A stretch of DNA of 15,649 bases from Clostridia bacterium (GTDB lineage Bacteria > Bacillota > Clostridia > Oscillospirales > Acutalibacteraceae), in NCBI GenBank assembly GCA_900772705.1, contig CAAGRQ010000160.1:1-15649 (forward strand), written 5' to 3'. This document shows positions 7,239 to 15,080 of the stretch, piece by piece. The notes under the pieces were generated by a model. That model was not told the DNA's origin. It worked only from the letters and a program-made list of their open reading frames with translations, and did not search any database. The position numbers were made by a program, and so were the translations under genes. Each line of letters begins with the position of its first letter. The first letter of the stretch is position 1.

Positions 7239-8414
7239 ATGACAGAGTACAAGCTCAAATACGGTTGTAACCCTAATCAAAACCCTGCAAGAATCCATAT
7301 GGACGGCAAGGAACTTCCCTTTTCCGTGCTTAACGGCTCGGCAGGCTATATAAATCTGCTTGACGCATTTAATTCCTGGCAGCTCGTAAAGGAACTCAAA
7401 GAGGCTACGGGCCTTGCAAGTGCCGCAAGTTTTAAGCATGTGTCCCCGGCAGGTGCGGCAGTGGCACAGCCGCTGACAGAGACCGACCGCAAGGTATGTA
7501 TGGTTCCCGACGGCTTGGAACTTTCGCCCATTGCTCAGGCTTATGTAAGAGCGAGAAGCACGGACAGACAGTCTTCGTTCGGCGATTTTGTTGCACTCAG
7601 CGATGAATGCGACGAGAGCGTTGCACAGTTCCTTATGAAAGAGGTAAGCGACGGTATTATCGCTCCGTCATATTCCGACAAAGCACTCGAACTGTTAAAA
7701 TCAAAGCGCAGAGGAAACTTCCTCATTATTCAAATCGACCCAGACTACGTTCCCGAAGAAACAGAAACGAAGCAGGTGTTCGGTATCAAGTTTGAGCAAA
7801 AGCGTAACAACGCAAAAATCACAACGGATTTGTTCAACGATATGCCGACAAAAATCAAGGAAATTCCCGAGATTGCAAAAATCGATTTGCTCATTTCTAT
7901 GATTACTCTCAAATACACTCAGTCAAACTCCGTAGTTTACGCACAGGGCGGACAAACGCTCGGCGTAGGTGCAGGACAGCAGAGCAGAATTCTCTGTACC
8001 CGTATGGCAGGCTCAAAGGCTGATATGCTGTGGCTGAGAAGAAACGAGAAAGTGCTCAATCTTCCGTTCATTGACGGCATACGCAAATGCGACGCCGACA
8101 ACGCAATCGACCTCTATATCAGCGACGATTACGAGGAACTGCTCAAAGACGGCGTATGGCAGAGATACTTCACATCAAAACCCGAACCGTTTACCGCAGA
8201 GGAAAAGGCTCAGTGGCACAGCAAAATGGACAATGTTGCGCTCGGCTCGGACGCATTCTTCCCGTTTGAGGACAACATAGAGAGAGCCGTTAAATCGGGA
8301 GTAAAATACATCGCTCAACCGGGCGGCTCGGTAAGAGACGAAGAAGTTATAAAATGCTGCGACGAACACGGCATAGCAATGGCAATGACCGGAATCCGTC
8401 TTTTCCATCACTGA
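7239..8414 (+). CDS. purH: Stand-alone AICAR formyltransferase (purH product lacking the IMP cyclohydrolase domain)
   Basis: This 391-residue enzyme transfers the formyl group of 10-formyl-tetrahydrofolate to AICAR, giving FAICAR, the penultimate step to IMP. The sequence begins directly with the formyltransferase domain: YGCNPNQNPA at 8-17, the catalytic pair Lys66-His67 in SFKHVSPAGAA, then KYTQSNSVVYAQGGQTLGVGAGQQSR and IAQPGGSVRDEEVI. Ordinary bifunctional PurH has about 510-590 residues and starts with a methylglyoxal-synthase-like cyclohydrolase domain. That domain is wholly absent here, and the upstream DNA is a promoter region, so this is not a truncation. Such short forms are known in Clostridia. 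The start is ATG 7239, because TAGGAG (7225-7230) sits 8 bases before it; the in-frame GTG at 7230 overlaps that site. purA follows after 37 bases, almost certainly in the same operon. Confidence 0.95.
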   Translation: MTEYKLKYGCNPNQNPARIHMDGKELPFSVLNGSAGYINLLDAFNSWQLVKELKEATGLASAASFKHVSPAGAAVAQPLTETDRKVCMVPDGLELSPIAQAYVRARSTDRQSSFGDFVALSDECDESVAQFLMKEVSDGIIAPSYSDKALELLKSKRRGNFLIIQIDPDYVPEETETKQVFGIKFEQKRNNAKITTDLFNDMPTKIKEIPEIAKIDLLISMITLKYTQSNSVVYAQGGQTLGVGAGQQSRILCTRMAGSKADMLWLRRNEKVLNLPFIDGIRKCDADNAIDLYISDDYEELLKDGVWQRYFTSKPEPFTAEEKAQWHSKMDNVALGSDAFFPFEDNIERAVKSGVKYIAQPGGSVRDEEVIKCCDEHGIAMAMTGIRLFHH

Positions 8415-8451
8415 TAATAACACAACACATAATTTTTAAGGAGACATAAAA

Positions 8452-9726
8452 ATGGTAAGAGCAATAGTAGGTGCTAACTGGGGCGACGAAGGCAAGGGCA
8501 AAATCACCGATATGTTTGCCGAAAAGAGCGACATCGTTATTCGCTTTCAGGGCGGTGCCAATGCAGGACACACTATCATTAACGAACACGGCAGATTTGC
8601 TTTGCACCTTATGCCGTCGGGTGTTTGCTACAACCACACAACCTGTATCATCGGCAACGGCGTAGCACTCGACATCAATAAATTCATCAACGAACTTGAG
8701 GATGTTAAAAAAGCGGGTCTTAATCCAAAACTTTTGGTAAGCGACAGAGCACAAATCCTTATGCCTTACCACATTCTCCTCGATACATACGAGGAGGAGA
8801 GACTCGGCAAAAACGCATTCGGTTCGACAAAGAGCGGCATTGCACCGTTCTTCAGCGACAAGTACAGCAAGATAGGCATTCAGGTAAACGAACTTTTCGA
8901 TGACGAAACATTAAAGGCAAAGTTAAAAAACATTTGCACTCTTAAAAATCTCACTCTTGAGCACGTATATCACAAACCGCTTCTGAACGAGGACGATTTG
9001 TTCAACACCTGTGTTGAGTACAGAGAAAAGATTAAGCCATATGTATGCGACACTCACAAGTACATTGCGCAGGCTCTCAAAGACGGAAAGAACATTCTTC
9101 TTGAAGGACAGCTCGGAACTCTTAAAGACCCCGACTTCGGTATCTATCCTATGGTTACATCATCATCTACCCTTGCAGGCTACGGCTGTGTGGGCGCAGG
9201 TATTCCGCCTCACGAGGTTAAGGACATCGTTGTTGTAACAAAGGCATATTCCTCCGCAGTAGGCGCAGGCGAATTCGTATCCGAAATCTTCGGTGACGAG
9301 GCGCAGGAACTTCGTATTCACGGCGGCGACAAGGGCGAATTCGGCGCAACAACAGGCAGACCGAGAAGAGTGGGCTGGTTCGACTGCGTTGCATCACGCT
9401 ACGGAATTGAATGTCAGGGCGCAACTCAGGTGGCTATGACCGCTCTCGATTGTCTCTCATATCTTGAAGAAATCAAGGTTTGCACGGCATACGAAATCAA
9501 CGGCGAGATAACAAAGGACTTTCCGACAACTTCTCAACTTAAAAAAGCAAAGCCTGTATTTGAGACCCTTAAAGGCTGGCACTGTGACATCCGTGGAATC
9601 AAAGAATTCGACAAACTTCCAAAGGAAGCACAGGACTATGTTCTCTTTATCGAAAAACAACTCGGTCATAAGATTAATATGGTATCGAACGGACCCGAAA
9701 GAGAAGCCATCATTTACAGAGACTAA
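8452..9726 (+). CDS. purA: Adenylosuccinate synthetase
   Basis: PurA joins aspartate to IMP using GTP, forming adenylosuccinate, the first committed step to AMP. The 424 residues are close to the usual length of about 430. The N-terminal signature NWGDEGKGK places the catalytic Asp at residue 12, GGANAGHT gives the catalytic His at residue 40, and further on are FGSTKSGIAPFFSDK, VTKAYSSAVGAGEF and the substrate loop FGATTGRPRRVGWFD. The C-terminus ends SNGPEREAII, as expected. AAGGAG (8438-8443) lies 8 bases before the ATG. Only 37 bases separate it from purH with no terminator between, so both should be made from the promoter at 7167-7195. A hairpin terminator follows at 9743. Nothing is missing or unusual in the protein. 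Confidence 0.97.
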   Translation: MVRAIVGANWGDEGKGKITDMFAEKSDIVIRFQGGANAGHTIINEHGRFALHLMPSGVCYNHTTCIIGNGVALDINKFINELEDVKKAGLNPKLLVSDRAQILMPYHILLDTYEEERLGKNAFGSTKSGIAPFFSDKYSKIGIQVNELFDDETLKAKLKNICTLKNLTLEHVYHKPLLNEDDLFNTCVEYREKIKPYVCDTHKYIAQALKDGKNILLEGQLGTLKDPDFGIYPMVTSSSTLAGYGCVGAGIPPHEVKDIVVVTKAYSSAVGAGEFVSEIFGDEAQELRIHGGDKGEFGATTGRPRRVGWFDCVASRYGIECQGATQVAMTALDCLSYLEEIKVCTAYEINGEITKDFPTTSQLKKAKPVFETLKGWHCDIRGIKEFDKLPKEAQDYVLFIEKQLGHKINMVSNGPEREAIIYRD

Positions 9727-9742
9727 TCAAAGTTCCGATATT

Positions 9743-9773
9743 AAAGCAATTGTCAAACGGCAATTGCTTTTTT
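9743..9773 (+). terminator. Terminator of the purH-purA operon
   Basis: AAAGCAATTG (9743-9752) pairs perfectly with CAATTGCTTT (9761-9770) around a loop that can close by two more pairs. A run of Ts (9768-9773) follows. It lies 16 bases after the purA stop. Confidence 0.88.
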
Positions 9774-9777
9774 GTTA

Positions 9778-9805
9778 TTCTGAACGCCAGTAACAAAATT
9801 CAGAA
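9778..9805. repeat. Short inverted repeat TTCTGAA / TTCAGAA
   Basis: TTCTGAA (9778-9784) and TTCAGAA (9799-9805) are exact 7-base inverted copies around a 14-base spacer. The right arm lies inside the first copy of the 31-base direct repeat. It may be part of that repeat's structure or chance. Confidence 0.3.
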
Positions 9806-9873
9806 ACTTTCTTGTCAGCCTAAATTAATCTTGCGGCGAAATTCGGAAGCTTTCTTGTCAGCCTAAATTTAAT
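9796..9873. repeat. Two copies of a 31-base direct repeat, 43 bases apart
   Basis: The copies start at 9796 and 9839. Over 31 bases they differ at two positions only (A/G changes), and the last 18 bases are identical, ending in TTGTCAGCCTAAATT. No open frame with a ribosome binding site covers them. The spacing is shorter than CRISPR repeat-spacer units usually show and there is no third copy, so this is not a CRISPR array. It is most likely a piece of a dispersed intergenic repeat. Confidence 0.75.
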
Positions 9874-9886
9874 TTTCTTCATATTT

Positions 9887-9916
9887 TCCACCGTCACCGG
9901 ACGAACGGTGGATTTT
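9887..9916 (+). terminator. Second hairpin with T-run before the ClC gene
   Basis: TCCACCGT (9887-9894) pairs perfectly with ACGGTGGA (9905-9912) around a 10-base loop, followed by TTTT. It points in the purA direction and lies just before the next promoter. It could be a backup terminator for read-through from purH-purA, or the end of a repeat element that includes the direct repeats. Confidence 0.55.
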
Positions 9917-9920
9917 ACGC

Positions 9921-9949
9921 TTGCAATAACAAACTATACATTATATAAT
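9921..9949 (+). promoter_or_regulatory. Consensus promoter abutting the ClC start codon
   Basis: TTGCAA (9921-9926) and TATAAT (9944-9949) are separated by exactly 17 bases. Transcription would begin at about 9956-9957, which is the A of the ATG itself. No Shine-Dalgarno sequence can fit: the only candidate, AAGG at 9952-9955, is one base from the ATG. The message is therefore predicted to be leaderless. Confidence 0.7.
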
Positions 9950-9956
9950 ATAAGGT

Positions 9957-11540
9957 ATGAAAGAGAGTAAAAAATTAAGCACGGTAAGAAAACTTAAATC
10001 GGGCAAAGGCGAGGCGTTTTTCCTCGCAGTGAGAGGCGTTGAGGTCGGCATTTTCGCAGGACTCATATCGGTACTTTACAGATACCTGCTCTCTCTTGCC
10101 GAAAACAGTCTGAACAAGGTTCTTGCCTATGTGGGACGAAACGGAATAAAAATAGCGATTTGGCTGATAATCCTGGGATTTCTCGGCTTTTTTGTCGCAT
10201 ACATAAACAAAAAGGAGCCCGACGCATCGGGCAGCGGAATACCGCAGATTAACGGAGAAATCAAGGGCAGGCTGTCGCCGTGCTGGTGGAGGGTTATCCT
10301 CGCAAAACTTATAGGCGGAACGACTGCTGTTTTTTCGGGTCTGTCGCTGGGCAGAGAGGGTCCGAGCGTTCAACTCGGCGGTATGGCGGCTAAAGGAGTC
10401 GCAAAAATAACAAAGGCGGACAAGACCACCGAACTGCGTATGATTTCGTGCGGTGCGGGCGCAGGTATGGCGGCGGCATTTAATGCTCCGCTGACGGGCG
10501 TTATGTTCGTTATGGAGGAAATACACCACTCCTTTGACCGCAACATTTTATGTATGGGAATCGTATCAAGCATTGTTGCGGACTATGTATCAAAACTGTT
10601 TTTCGGTCAGAGCACCGTATTTAACTACAACACGGTTACATTTCCGCTGGGACGGTACTGGGTGCTTATTTTGTTTGGAATAATAATAGGCGTTTCGGGC
10701 GTGGGATATACAAAAATTATGCTCAAAATGCAGGAACTTTATAAAAAAATTCCCAAACTGCCGCAAAAGGTAAAGATGCCGATTATCTTCATTTTCAGCG
10801 GCATTGTCGGTTTGGTATTGCCGCAGGTTCTTTGCGGCGGTCACAGCATGGTGGAATACCTTATGAACGATCACCCGAGCATTACCGTTATGTTCTCGCT
10901 TCTCGTTGCGAAATTTGCATTCGGTGCAGTATGCTTTGCAAGCGGTGCTCCGGGCGGAACGCTCTATCCGCTGTGCGTACTGGGAACATACCTGGGTGCG
11001 ACGCTCGGCAGTGTTGCAATCAACATAACAGGCTTGCCGACAGGATTGTGGGAGGAATTTGCCGTTTTGGGTATGGCAGGTTTCTTTGCCGCAACGGTTA
11101 AAAGCCCGATTACCGGTATCGTGCTCGTCTTTGAACTTACGGGAAATATGAAAAATCTTTTGCCCATAGCAACAGTCGCACTGATAAGTTATGCGGTGTC
11201 CGACCTGCTCGGCGGTGAGCCTATGTATGAGGCACTGCTCGGCAGAATCTCAAACAAAAGCGAAAGCGAAAACCTGCCTAAGAGCAGAGAAAAAATCATC
11301 AAATCCTTTGTTATTCCTATCGGAAGCGACCTTGACGGAAAGAGGATAAAGGACATAGATTGGGGCAGGCACGCCCTTATCATCACCGTTGAGCGAGGCG
11401 AAGAAAGCATAACGCCAAACGGAGATTTGATACTGAAATCGGACGATGAGGTTGTATTCTTCATCTCACAGCGAAAGAGAGCGAAAACAGAGGAACACCT
11501 CGAATCCCTCTTTGCGGAGCAGTACAAACCCACAACATAA
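9957..11540 (+). CDS. ClC-family chloride/proton antiporter with C-terminal TrkA-C (RCK_C) domain
   Basis: This 527-residue inner-membrane protein has the full ClC core (about 20-430) of alternating hydrophobic helices. It carries the anion-site motifs GSGIP (92-96, Ser93), GREGP (132-136, gating Glu134), GGTLYP (333-338, in place of GxFxP) and Tyr424 in GGEPMYEALL. The internal proton glutamate of exchangers is present as Glu188 in MFVMEEIH. Together these point to 2 Cl-/H+ exchange rather than a passive channel. The motifs are not those of fluoride-type CLC-F proteins. Residues about 445-520, beginning EKIIKSFVIPIGSDL, form a TrkA-C regulatory domain, a known fusion in Firmicutes. The ATG lacks a ribosome binding site and the promoter ends right before it. 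Possible roles are acid resistance or charge balance. A GH3 gene follows after 47 bases without a terminator, so co-transcription is likely. Confidence 0.93.
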   Translation: MKESKKLSTVRKLKSGKGEAFFLAVRGVEVGIFAGLISVLYRYLLSLAENSLNKVLAYVGRNGIKIAIWLIILGFLGFFVAYINKKEPDASGSGIPQINGEIKGRLSPCWWRVILAKLIGGTTAVFSGLSLGREGPSVQLGGMAAKGVAKITKADKTTELRMISCGAGAGMAAAFNAPLTGVMFVMEEIHHSFDRNILCMGIVSSIVADYVSKLFFGQSTVFNYNTVTFPLGRYWVLILFGIIIGVSGVGYTKIMLKMQELYKKIPKLPQKVKMPIIFIFSGIVGLVLPQVLCGGHSMVEYLMNDHPSITVMFSLLVAKFAFGAVCFASGAPGGTLYPLCVLGTYLGATLGSVAINITGLPTGLWEEFAVLGMAGFFAATVKSPITGIVLVFELTGNMKNLLPIATVALISYAVSDLLGGEPMYEALLGRISNKSESENLPKSREKIIKSFVIPIGSDLDGKRIKDIDWGRHALIITVERGEESITPNGDLILKSDDEVVFFISQRKRAKTEEHLESLFAEQYKPTT

Positions 11541-11587
11541 TTTTACACAAAACCATACACATACATTCAATCCAAAAGGAGAACCCT

Positions 11588-14008
11588 ATGACATCAAAAG
11601 AAAAATTCAACAACCTCATAGGCAAGATTGTAAACCGTTTCACCTCGCTTTCGCAGGACGAAAACGCAGGCGCAGAATCGGAAAAGATTGTTACAAAAGG
11701 AATGCCCGAACTCGCAAGACAACTTGCCGCAGAGGGTGCCGTTTTGCTGAAAAACGACGGAATATTACCGCTCAAAAAAGGTTCAACCGTATCCCTTTTC
11801 GGCAGAACATATAACGATTACTTTTATGTAGGCTACGGCAGCGGAGGAGATGTAAACCGTCCGTACAACATAAATATTGCAGACGGAATAAAAAACTGCG
11901 ACAGCCTTAATCTCAACGAAGGGCTTCACTCGGAATATATGAAATGGATTAAACTTCACCCGGTGTCTCACGGATATTGGGCACACTGGCCTTTAAGATA
12001 CGAGGAGATGCCGCTGAGCGACGAGACCGTTATTGCGGCAAGCCAAACGAGTGATGCGGCTGTTGTGACAATCGGCCGTTCCTCGGGCGAGGACAGAGAC
12101 TGCGACCTTGCAAACGGAAGTTATTACCTCCATGATGAGGAAATAGAAATGCTCGACAAAATCACCGCCCGCTTTGACAGCGTTATCGTTTTGCTTAATG
12201 TAGGCAACATCATAGATATGAGTTGGGTTAAGCATTACGGTGACAAAATCGGTGCAGTAATGTATGTATGGCAGGGCGGAATGGAGAGCGGAAACGCTGT
12301 AGCAGATTTGCTTTGCGGCAAAGTGAGTCCAAGCGGCTGTCTGAGCGACGCAATCGCAAAGGGCTATGAGGATTATCCCTCAAGCAATAACTTCGCAGAT
12401 AAAAAAAGAAACATCTATGAAGAGGACATATTCGTAGGCTACAGATATTTTGAAACCTTTGCAAAGGACAAGGTGCTCTATCCGTTCGGCTACGGTTTAA
12501 GTTACACGAATTTTGATATTGATTTAATCAAAGCAAACGCAGACGAAAACGGCTTTACCTTTACGCTCAGCGTCAAAAACACAGGCGAATGCTCGGGCAA
12601 AAAGGCGGTTCAACTCTATATTTCAAAGCCGTGCGGAAAACTGGGCAACGCATCAAGAGAACTCGTTGCATTCAAAAAGACAAAAGAATTAAACCCGAAC
12701 GAAAGCGAAGAGTTAACTCTTTATGTTAATGCATATCAGTTAACTTCATATGATGACTGCGGTGCAACAAACAACGCAAACGCCTATGTTACGCAGGCGG
12801 GCGAATATACATTTTTCCTCGGCGAAAATGTAAGAGACGCAAAGGAAATATATTCCTACTATCAGGAGACGACCGCTCTTTTTGAACAGCTAAAGCAGGT
12901 GTGTGCGCCCAAATTCGATTTTACAATAATGAAAGCGGACGAAATCGACGGCAAAACCGTTCTGTCGCAAAAGCCGGTGGCAAAAGAAAAATATGACCTT
13001 GCCACCAGAATACTCAACAATCTGCCGCAGAAAATCGAGCAGACGGGTGACAGAGGCATAAAACTCGGCGATGTAAAGAGCGGCAAGGCTACAATGGACG
13101 AATTCATCGCACAACTTTCTAATGACGAATTAGAGGCACTCACCCGAGGCGGCTACAAGATGAACAATCCGCTCGGACCTAAGGGCAACGCAGGAATTTA
13201 CGGCGGCGTGCTGGAAAGCCTGAGAGAAAAGGGCGTAAGACCGATTGTCACCACAGACGGACCGTCGGGAATCAGGCTTGTGCAATGCAGTTCTCTTTTG
13301 CCGATAGGTGCGCTTATGGCGTGCTCGTTTAACACTGAATTGGTATCGTCGATTTATAAAATCATTGCAAAAGAGATGAAAGAAAGAGGCAGTGATGTGC
13401 TTCTCGCTCCCGGAATGAATATTCACAGAAATCCGCTCTGCGGACGAAATTTTGAATATTTCAGCGAAGACCCGTATCTTTCGGGAAAAATTGGCGCTGC
13501 GTGCGTAGAGGGCATACAAAGTGAGGGCGGCTCGGCCTGTCCGAAACATTTTGCGTGCAACAACCAGGAACTTTGCAGAAACACAAACGACTCCTGCCTG
13601 AGCGAAAGAGCACTCAGAGAAATCTACCTAAAGGGCTTTGAAATTTGCATTAACGACTCTAAGCCAAAGAACATAATGACCTCGTACAACAAATTAAACG
13701 GCGTATGGTGTCACTACAATTACGACACCTGCGTTACGGTTTTACGCAAGGAATGGGGCTATGAGGGAAATGTTATGACCGACTGGTGGATGAAACCGTC
13801 TAAGAGCATAGAATTTCCTAAACTGAAAAATCAGGCATACCGTGTACGCTCGGGCGTAAATCTGCTTATGCCCGGCGGCGAGAGAGTAACAAACGAAAAA
13901 CCCGACGGAACACTGCTTGCAACCCTCTCAAAGCAAGACGGAATTACTCTGGGCGAAATTCAGGAAAGCGCAAGAAGAGTGCTTCAATCCGTGATTGATA
14001 TTGACTGA
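11588..14008 (+). CDS. Glycoside hydrolase family 3 beta-glycosidase with permuted domain order
   Basis: This 806-residue enzyme is a GH3 beta-glycosidase, most likely a beta-glucosidase. Its domains are in reverse order. The alpha/beta sandwich normally found second comes first (about 35-305, with EGAVLLKNDGILPL and PFGYGLSYTNF). A fibronectin-III-like domain follows (about 310-400, with VKNTGECSGKKAVQLYIS), and the catalytic barrel comes last (about 510-800). Catalytic residues are recognisable: nucleophile Asp732 in VMTDWW, and probable acid/base Glu168 in RSSGEDRD, by analogy with Thermotoga Bgl3B. Asp557 in TTDGPSGIR and CPKHFACNNQE line the sugar site. This order is known from rumen Ruminococcus albus and Butyrivibrio enzymes, so it is native, not a rearrangement here. 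No signal peptide exists, so it acts in the cytoplasm on imported oligosaccharides. AGGAG lies 6 bases before the ATG. No terminator separates it from the aldolase gene. Exact sugar specificity cannot be read. Confidence 0.93.
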   Translation: MTSKEKFNNLIGKIVNRFTSLSQDENAGAESEKIVTKGMPELARQLAAEGAVLLKNDGILPLKKGSTVSLFGRTYNDYFYVGYGSGGDVNRPYNINIADGIKNCDSLNLNEGLHSEYMKWIKLHPVSHGYWAHWPLRYEEMPLSDETVIAASQTSDAAVVTIGRSSGEDRDCDLANGSYYLHDEEIEMLDKITARFDSVIVLLNVGNIIDMSWVKHYGDKIGAVMYVWQGGMESGNAVADLLCGKVSPSGCLSDAIAKGYEDYPSSNNFADKKRNIYEEDIFVGYRYFETFAKDKVLYPFGYGLSYTNFDIDLIKANADENGFTFTLSVKNTGECSGKKAVQLYISKPCGKLGNASRELVAFKKTKELNPNESEELTLYVNAYQLTSYDDCGATNNANAYVTQAGEYTFFLGENVRDAKEIYSYYQETTALFEQLKQVCAPKFDFTIMKADEIDGKTVLSQKPVAKEKYDLATRILNNLPQKIEQTGDRGIKLGDVKSGKATMDEFIAQLSNDELEALTRGGYKMNNPLGPKGNAGIYGGVLESLREKGVRPIVTTDGPSGIRLVQCSSLLPIGALMACSFNTELVSSIYKIIAKEMKERGSDVLLAPGMNIHRNPLCGRNFEYFSEDPYLSGKIGAACVEGIQSEGGSACPKHFACNNQELCRNTNDSCLSERALREIYLKGFEICINDSKPKNIMTSYNKLNGVWCHYNYDTCVTVLRKEWGYEGNVMTDWWMKPSKSIEFPKLKNQAYRVRSGVNLLMPGGERVTNEKPDGTLLATLSKQDGITLGEIQESARRVLQSVIDID

Positions 14009-14017
14009 TATTTAGTG

Positions 14018-14046
14018 TTGATATTTAGATAATTTTGTATTATAAT
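14018..14046 (+). promoter_or_regulatory. SigA-type promoter of fba
   Basis: TTGATA (14018-14023) and TATAAT (14041-14046) are separated by 17 bases, a near-consensus promoter starting 10 bases after the GH3 stop codon. The start near 14053 gives a leader of about 47 bases. The -35 box overlaps the second copy of a 9-base direct repeat GATATTTAG (14007-14015 and 14020-14028). Confidence 0.78.
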
Positions 14047-14099
14047 ATATGTGCAATAAGCAGAGATGCTTAAATTTAACAAACATAGGAGATATAATT

Positions 14100-14963
14100 A
14101 TGTTAGTTTCTGCAACAGAAATGCTTAAAAAAGCAAAAGAAGGTCACTATGCAGTAGGACAATTTAACATTAACAACCTTGAGTGGACAAAGTCTATTCT
14201 TCTCACCGCTCAGGAATTGAACAGTCCTGTTATCCTCGGCGTATCAGAGGGCGCAGGCAAGTATATGACAGGCTTTAAGACTGTTGCCGCTATGGTTAAG
14301 GCTATGGACGAAGAGCTCGGTATCACCGTACCGGTTGCACTTCATCTCGACCACGGCACATACGAAGGCTGCTACAAGTGCATTAAGGCAGGCTTTACCT
14401 CAATTATGTTCGACGGTTCACACTATCCTATCGAGGAGAATGTCGCTAAGACAACCGAACTCGTAAACGTTGCTCACGCTCTCGGTCTTTCAATCGAGGC
14501 TGAGGTTGGCTCAATCGGCGGCGAAGAAGACGGCGTTATCGGTGCAGGCGAATGTGCAGACCCGAACGAGTGCAAAATGATTGCAGACCTCGGAGTAGAT
14601 ATGCTCGCAGCAGGTATCGGCAACATCCACGGCAAGTATCCCGCAAACTGGGCAGGTCTTTCTTTTGAAACTCTCGACGCAGTTCAGCAAAAGACAGGTG
14701 CAATGCCTCTCGTTCTTCACGGCGGTACAGGTATTCCCGACGATATGATTAAAAAGGCTATCGACCTCGGCGTATCAAAGATTAATGTAAACACCGAGTG
14801 CCAGCTCGTATTCCAGGAAGCAACACGTAAGTACATCGAAGAAGGCAAGGACCTTCAGGGCAAGGGCTTTGACCCCCGTAAACTTCTCGCTCCCGGCGCA
14901 CAGGCTATCTGCGATAAGGTTAAGGAGAAGATTGAACTCTTCGGTTCGGTCAACAAAGCATAA
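14100..14963 (+). CDS. fba: Class II fructose-1,6-bisphosphate aldolase
   Basis: This 287-residue cytoplasmic enzyme reversibly splits fructose-1,6-bisphosphate into dihydroxyacetone phosphate and glyceraldehyde-3-phosphate, a central step of glycolysis and gluconeogenesis. It is a zinc-dependent class II aldolase of the Bacillus FbaA size. Catalytic Asp84 and zinc ligand His85 are in ALHLDHG, the other zinc ligands are His177 in GIGNIHGKYP and His207 in LVLHGGTGIPD, and the phosphate-binding segment is KINVNTECQ near 227-235. EAEVGSIGG (133-141) is typical of the family. AGGAG (14087-14091) lies 8 bases before the ATG at 14100. An in-frame ATG at 14049 lies before the expected transcription start and is not used. 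The gene has its own promoter and terminator, as expected for a highly expressed housekeeping gene. Tagatose-bisphosphate aldolase is a related alternative, less likely by motif. Confidence 0.95.
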   Translation: MLVSATEMLKKAKEGHYAVGQFNINNLEWTKSILLTAQELNSPVILGVSEGAGKYMTGFKTVAAMVKAMDEELGITVPVALHLDHGTYEGCYKCIKAGFTSIMFDGSHYPIEENVAKTTELVNVAHALGLSIEAEVGSIGGEEDGVIGAGECADPNECKMIADLGVDMLAAGIGNIHGKYPANWAGLSFETLDAVQQKTGAMPLVLHGGTGIPDDMIKKAIDLGVSKINVNTECQLVFQEATRKYIEEGKDLQGKGFDPRKLLAPGAQAICDKVKEKIELFGSVNKA

Positions 14964-14988
14964 TTAATAAAAGCACAATATAGTAATT

Positions 14989-15029
14989 AAAGGCGATATT
15001 TGCGATAATTTCAAGATATCGCCTTTTTT
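14989..15029 (+). terminator. Terminator of fba
   Basis: AAAGGCGATAT (14989-14999) pairs perfectly with ATATCGCCTTT (15016-15026) around a 16-base loop. A T-run (15024-15029) follows. It lies 25 bases after the fba stop. Confidence 0.88.
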
Positions 15030-15080
15030 ATTTACAATCCGACAGTTAATAAATTCATATTTAATCAAAGAAATAACATT

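Noticed and set aside
9796..9873. Possible minimal CRISPR array
   Set aside because: There are only two repeats, imperfect, with an apparent spacer of about 12 bases, and no cas genes in the window.
9975..10529. Minus-strand open frame of 184 codons opposite the ClC gene
   Set aside because: It is a shadow of the ClC coding strand: no ribosome binding site or promoter, and a composition expected from antisense of membrane codons.
9957..11540. Fluoride-specific CLC-F exporter
   Set aside because: GSGIP, GREGP, the internal Glu188 and the conserved Tyr424 match chloride-type exchangers rather than the fluoride clade.
14049..14099. N-terminal extension of the aldolase from an upstream ATG
   Set aside because: That ATG lies before the predicted transcription start and has no ribosome binding site, and the family starts at MLVSATEML, which has AGGAG 8 bases upstream.
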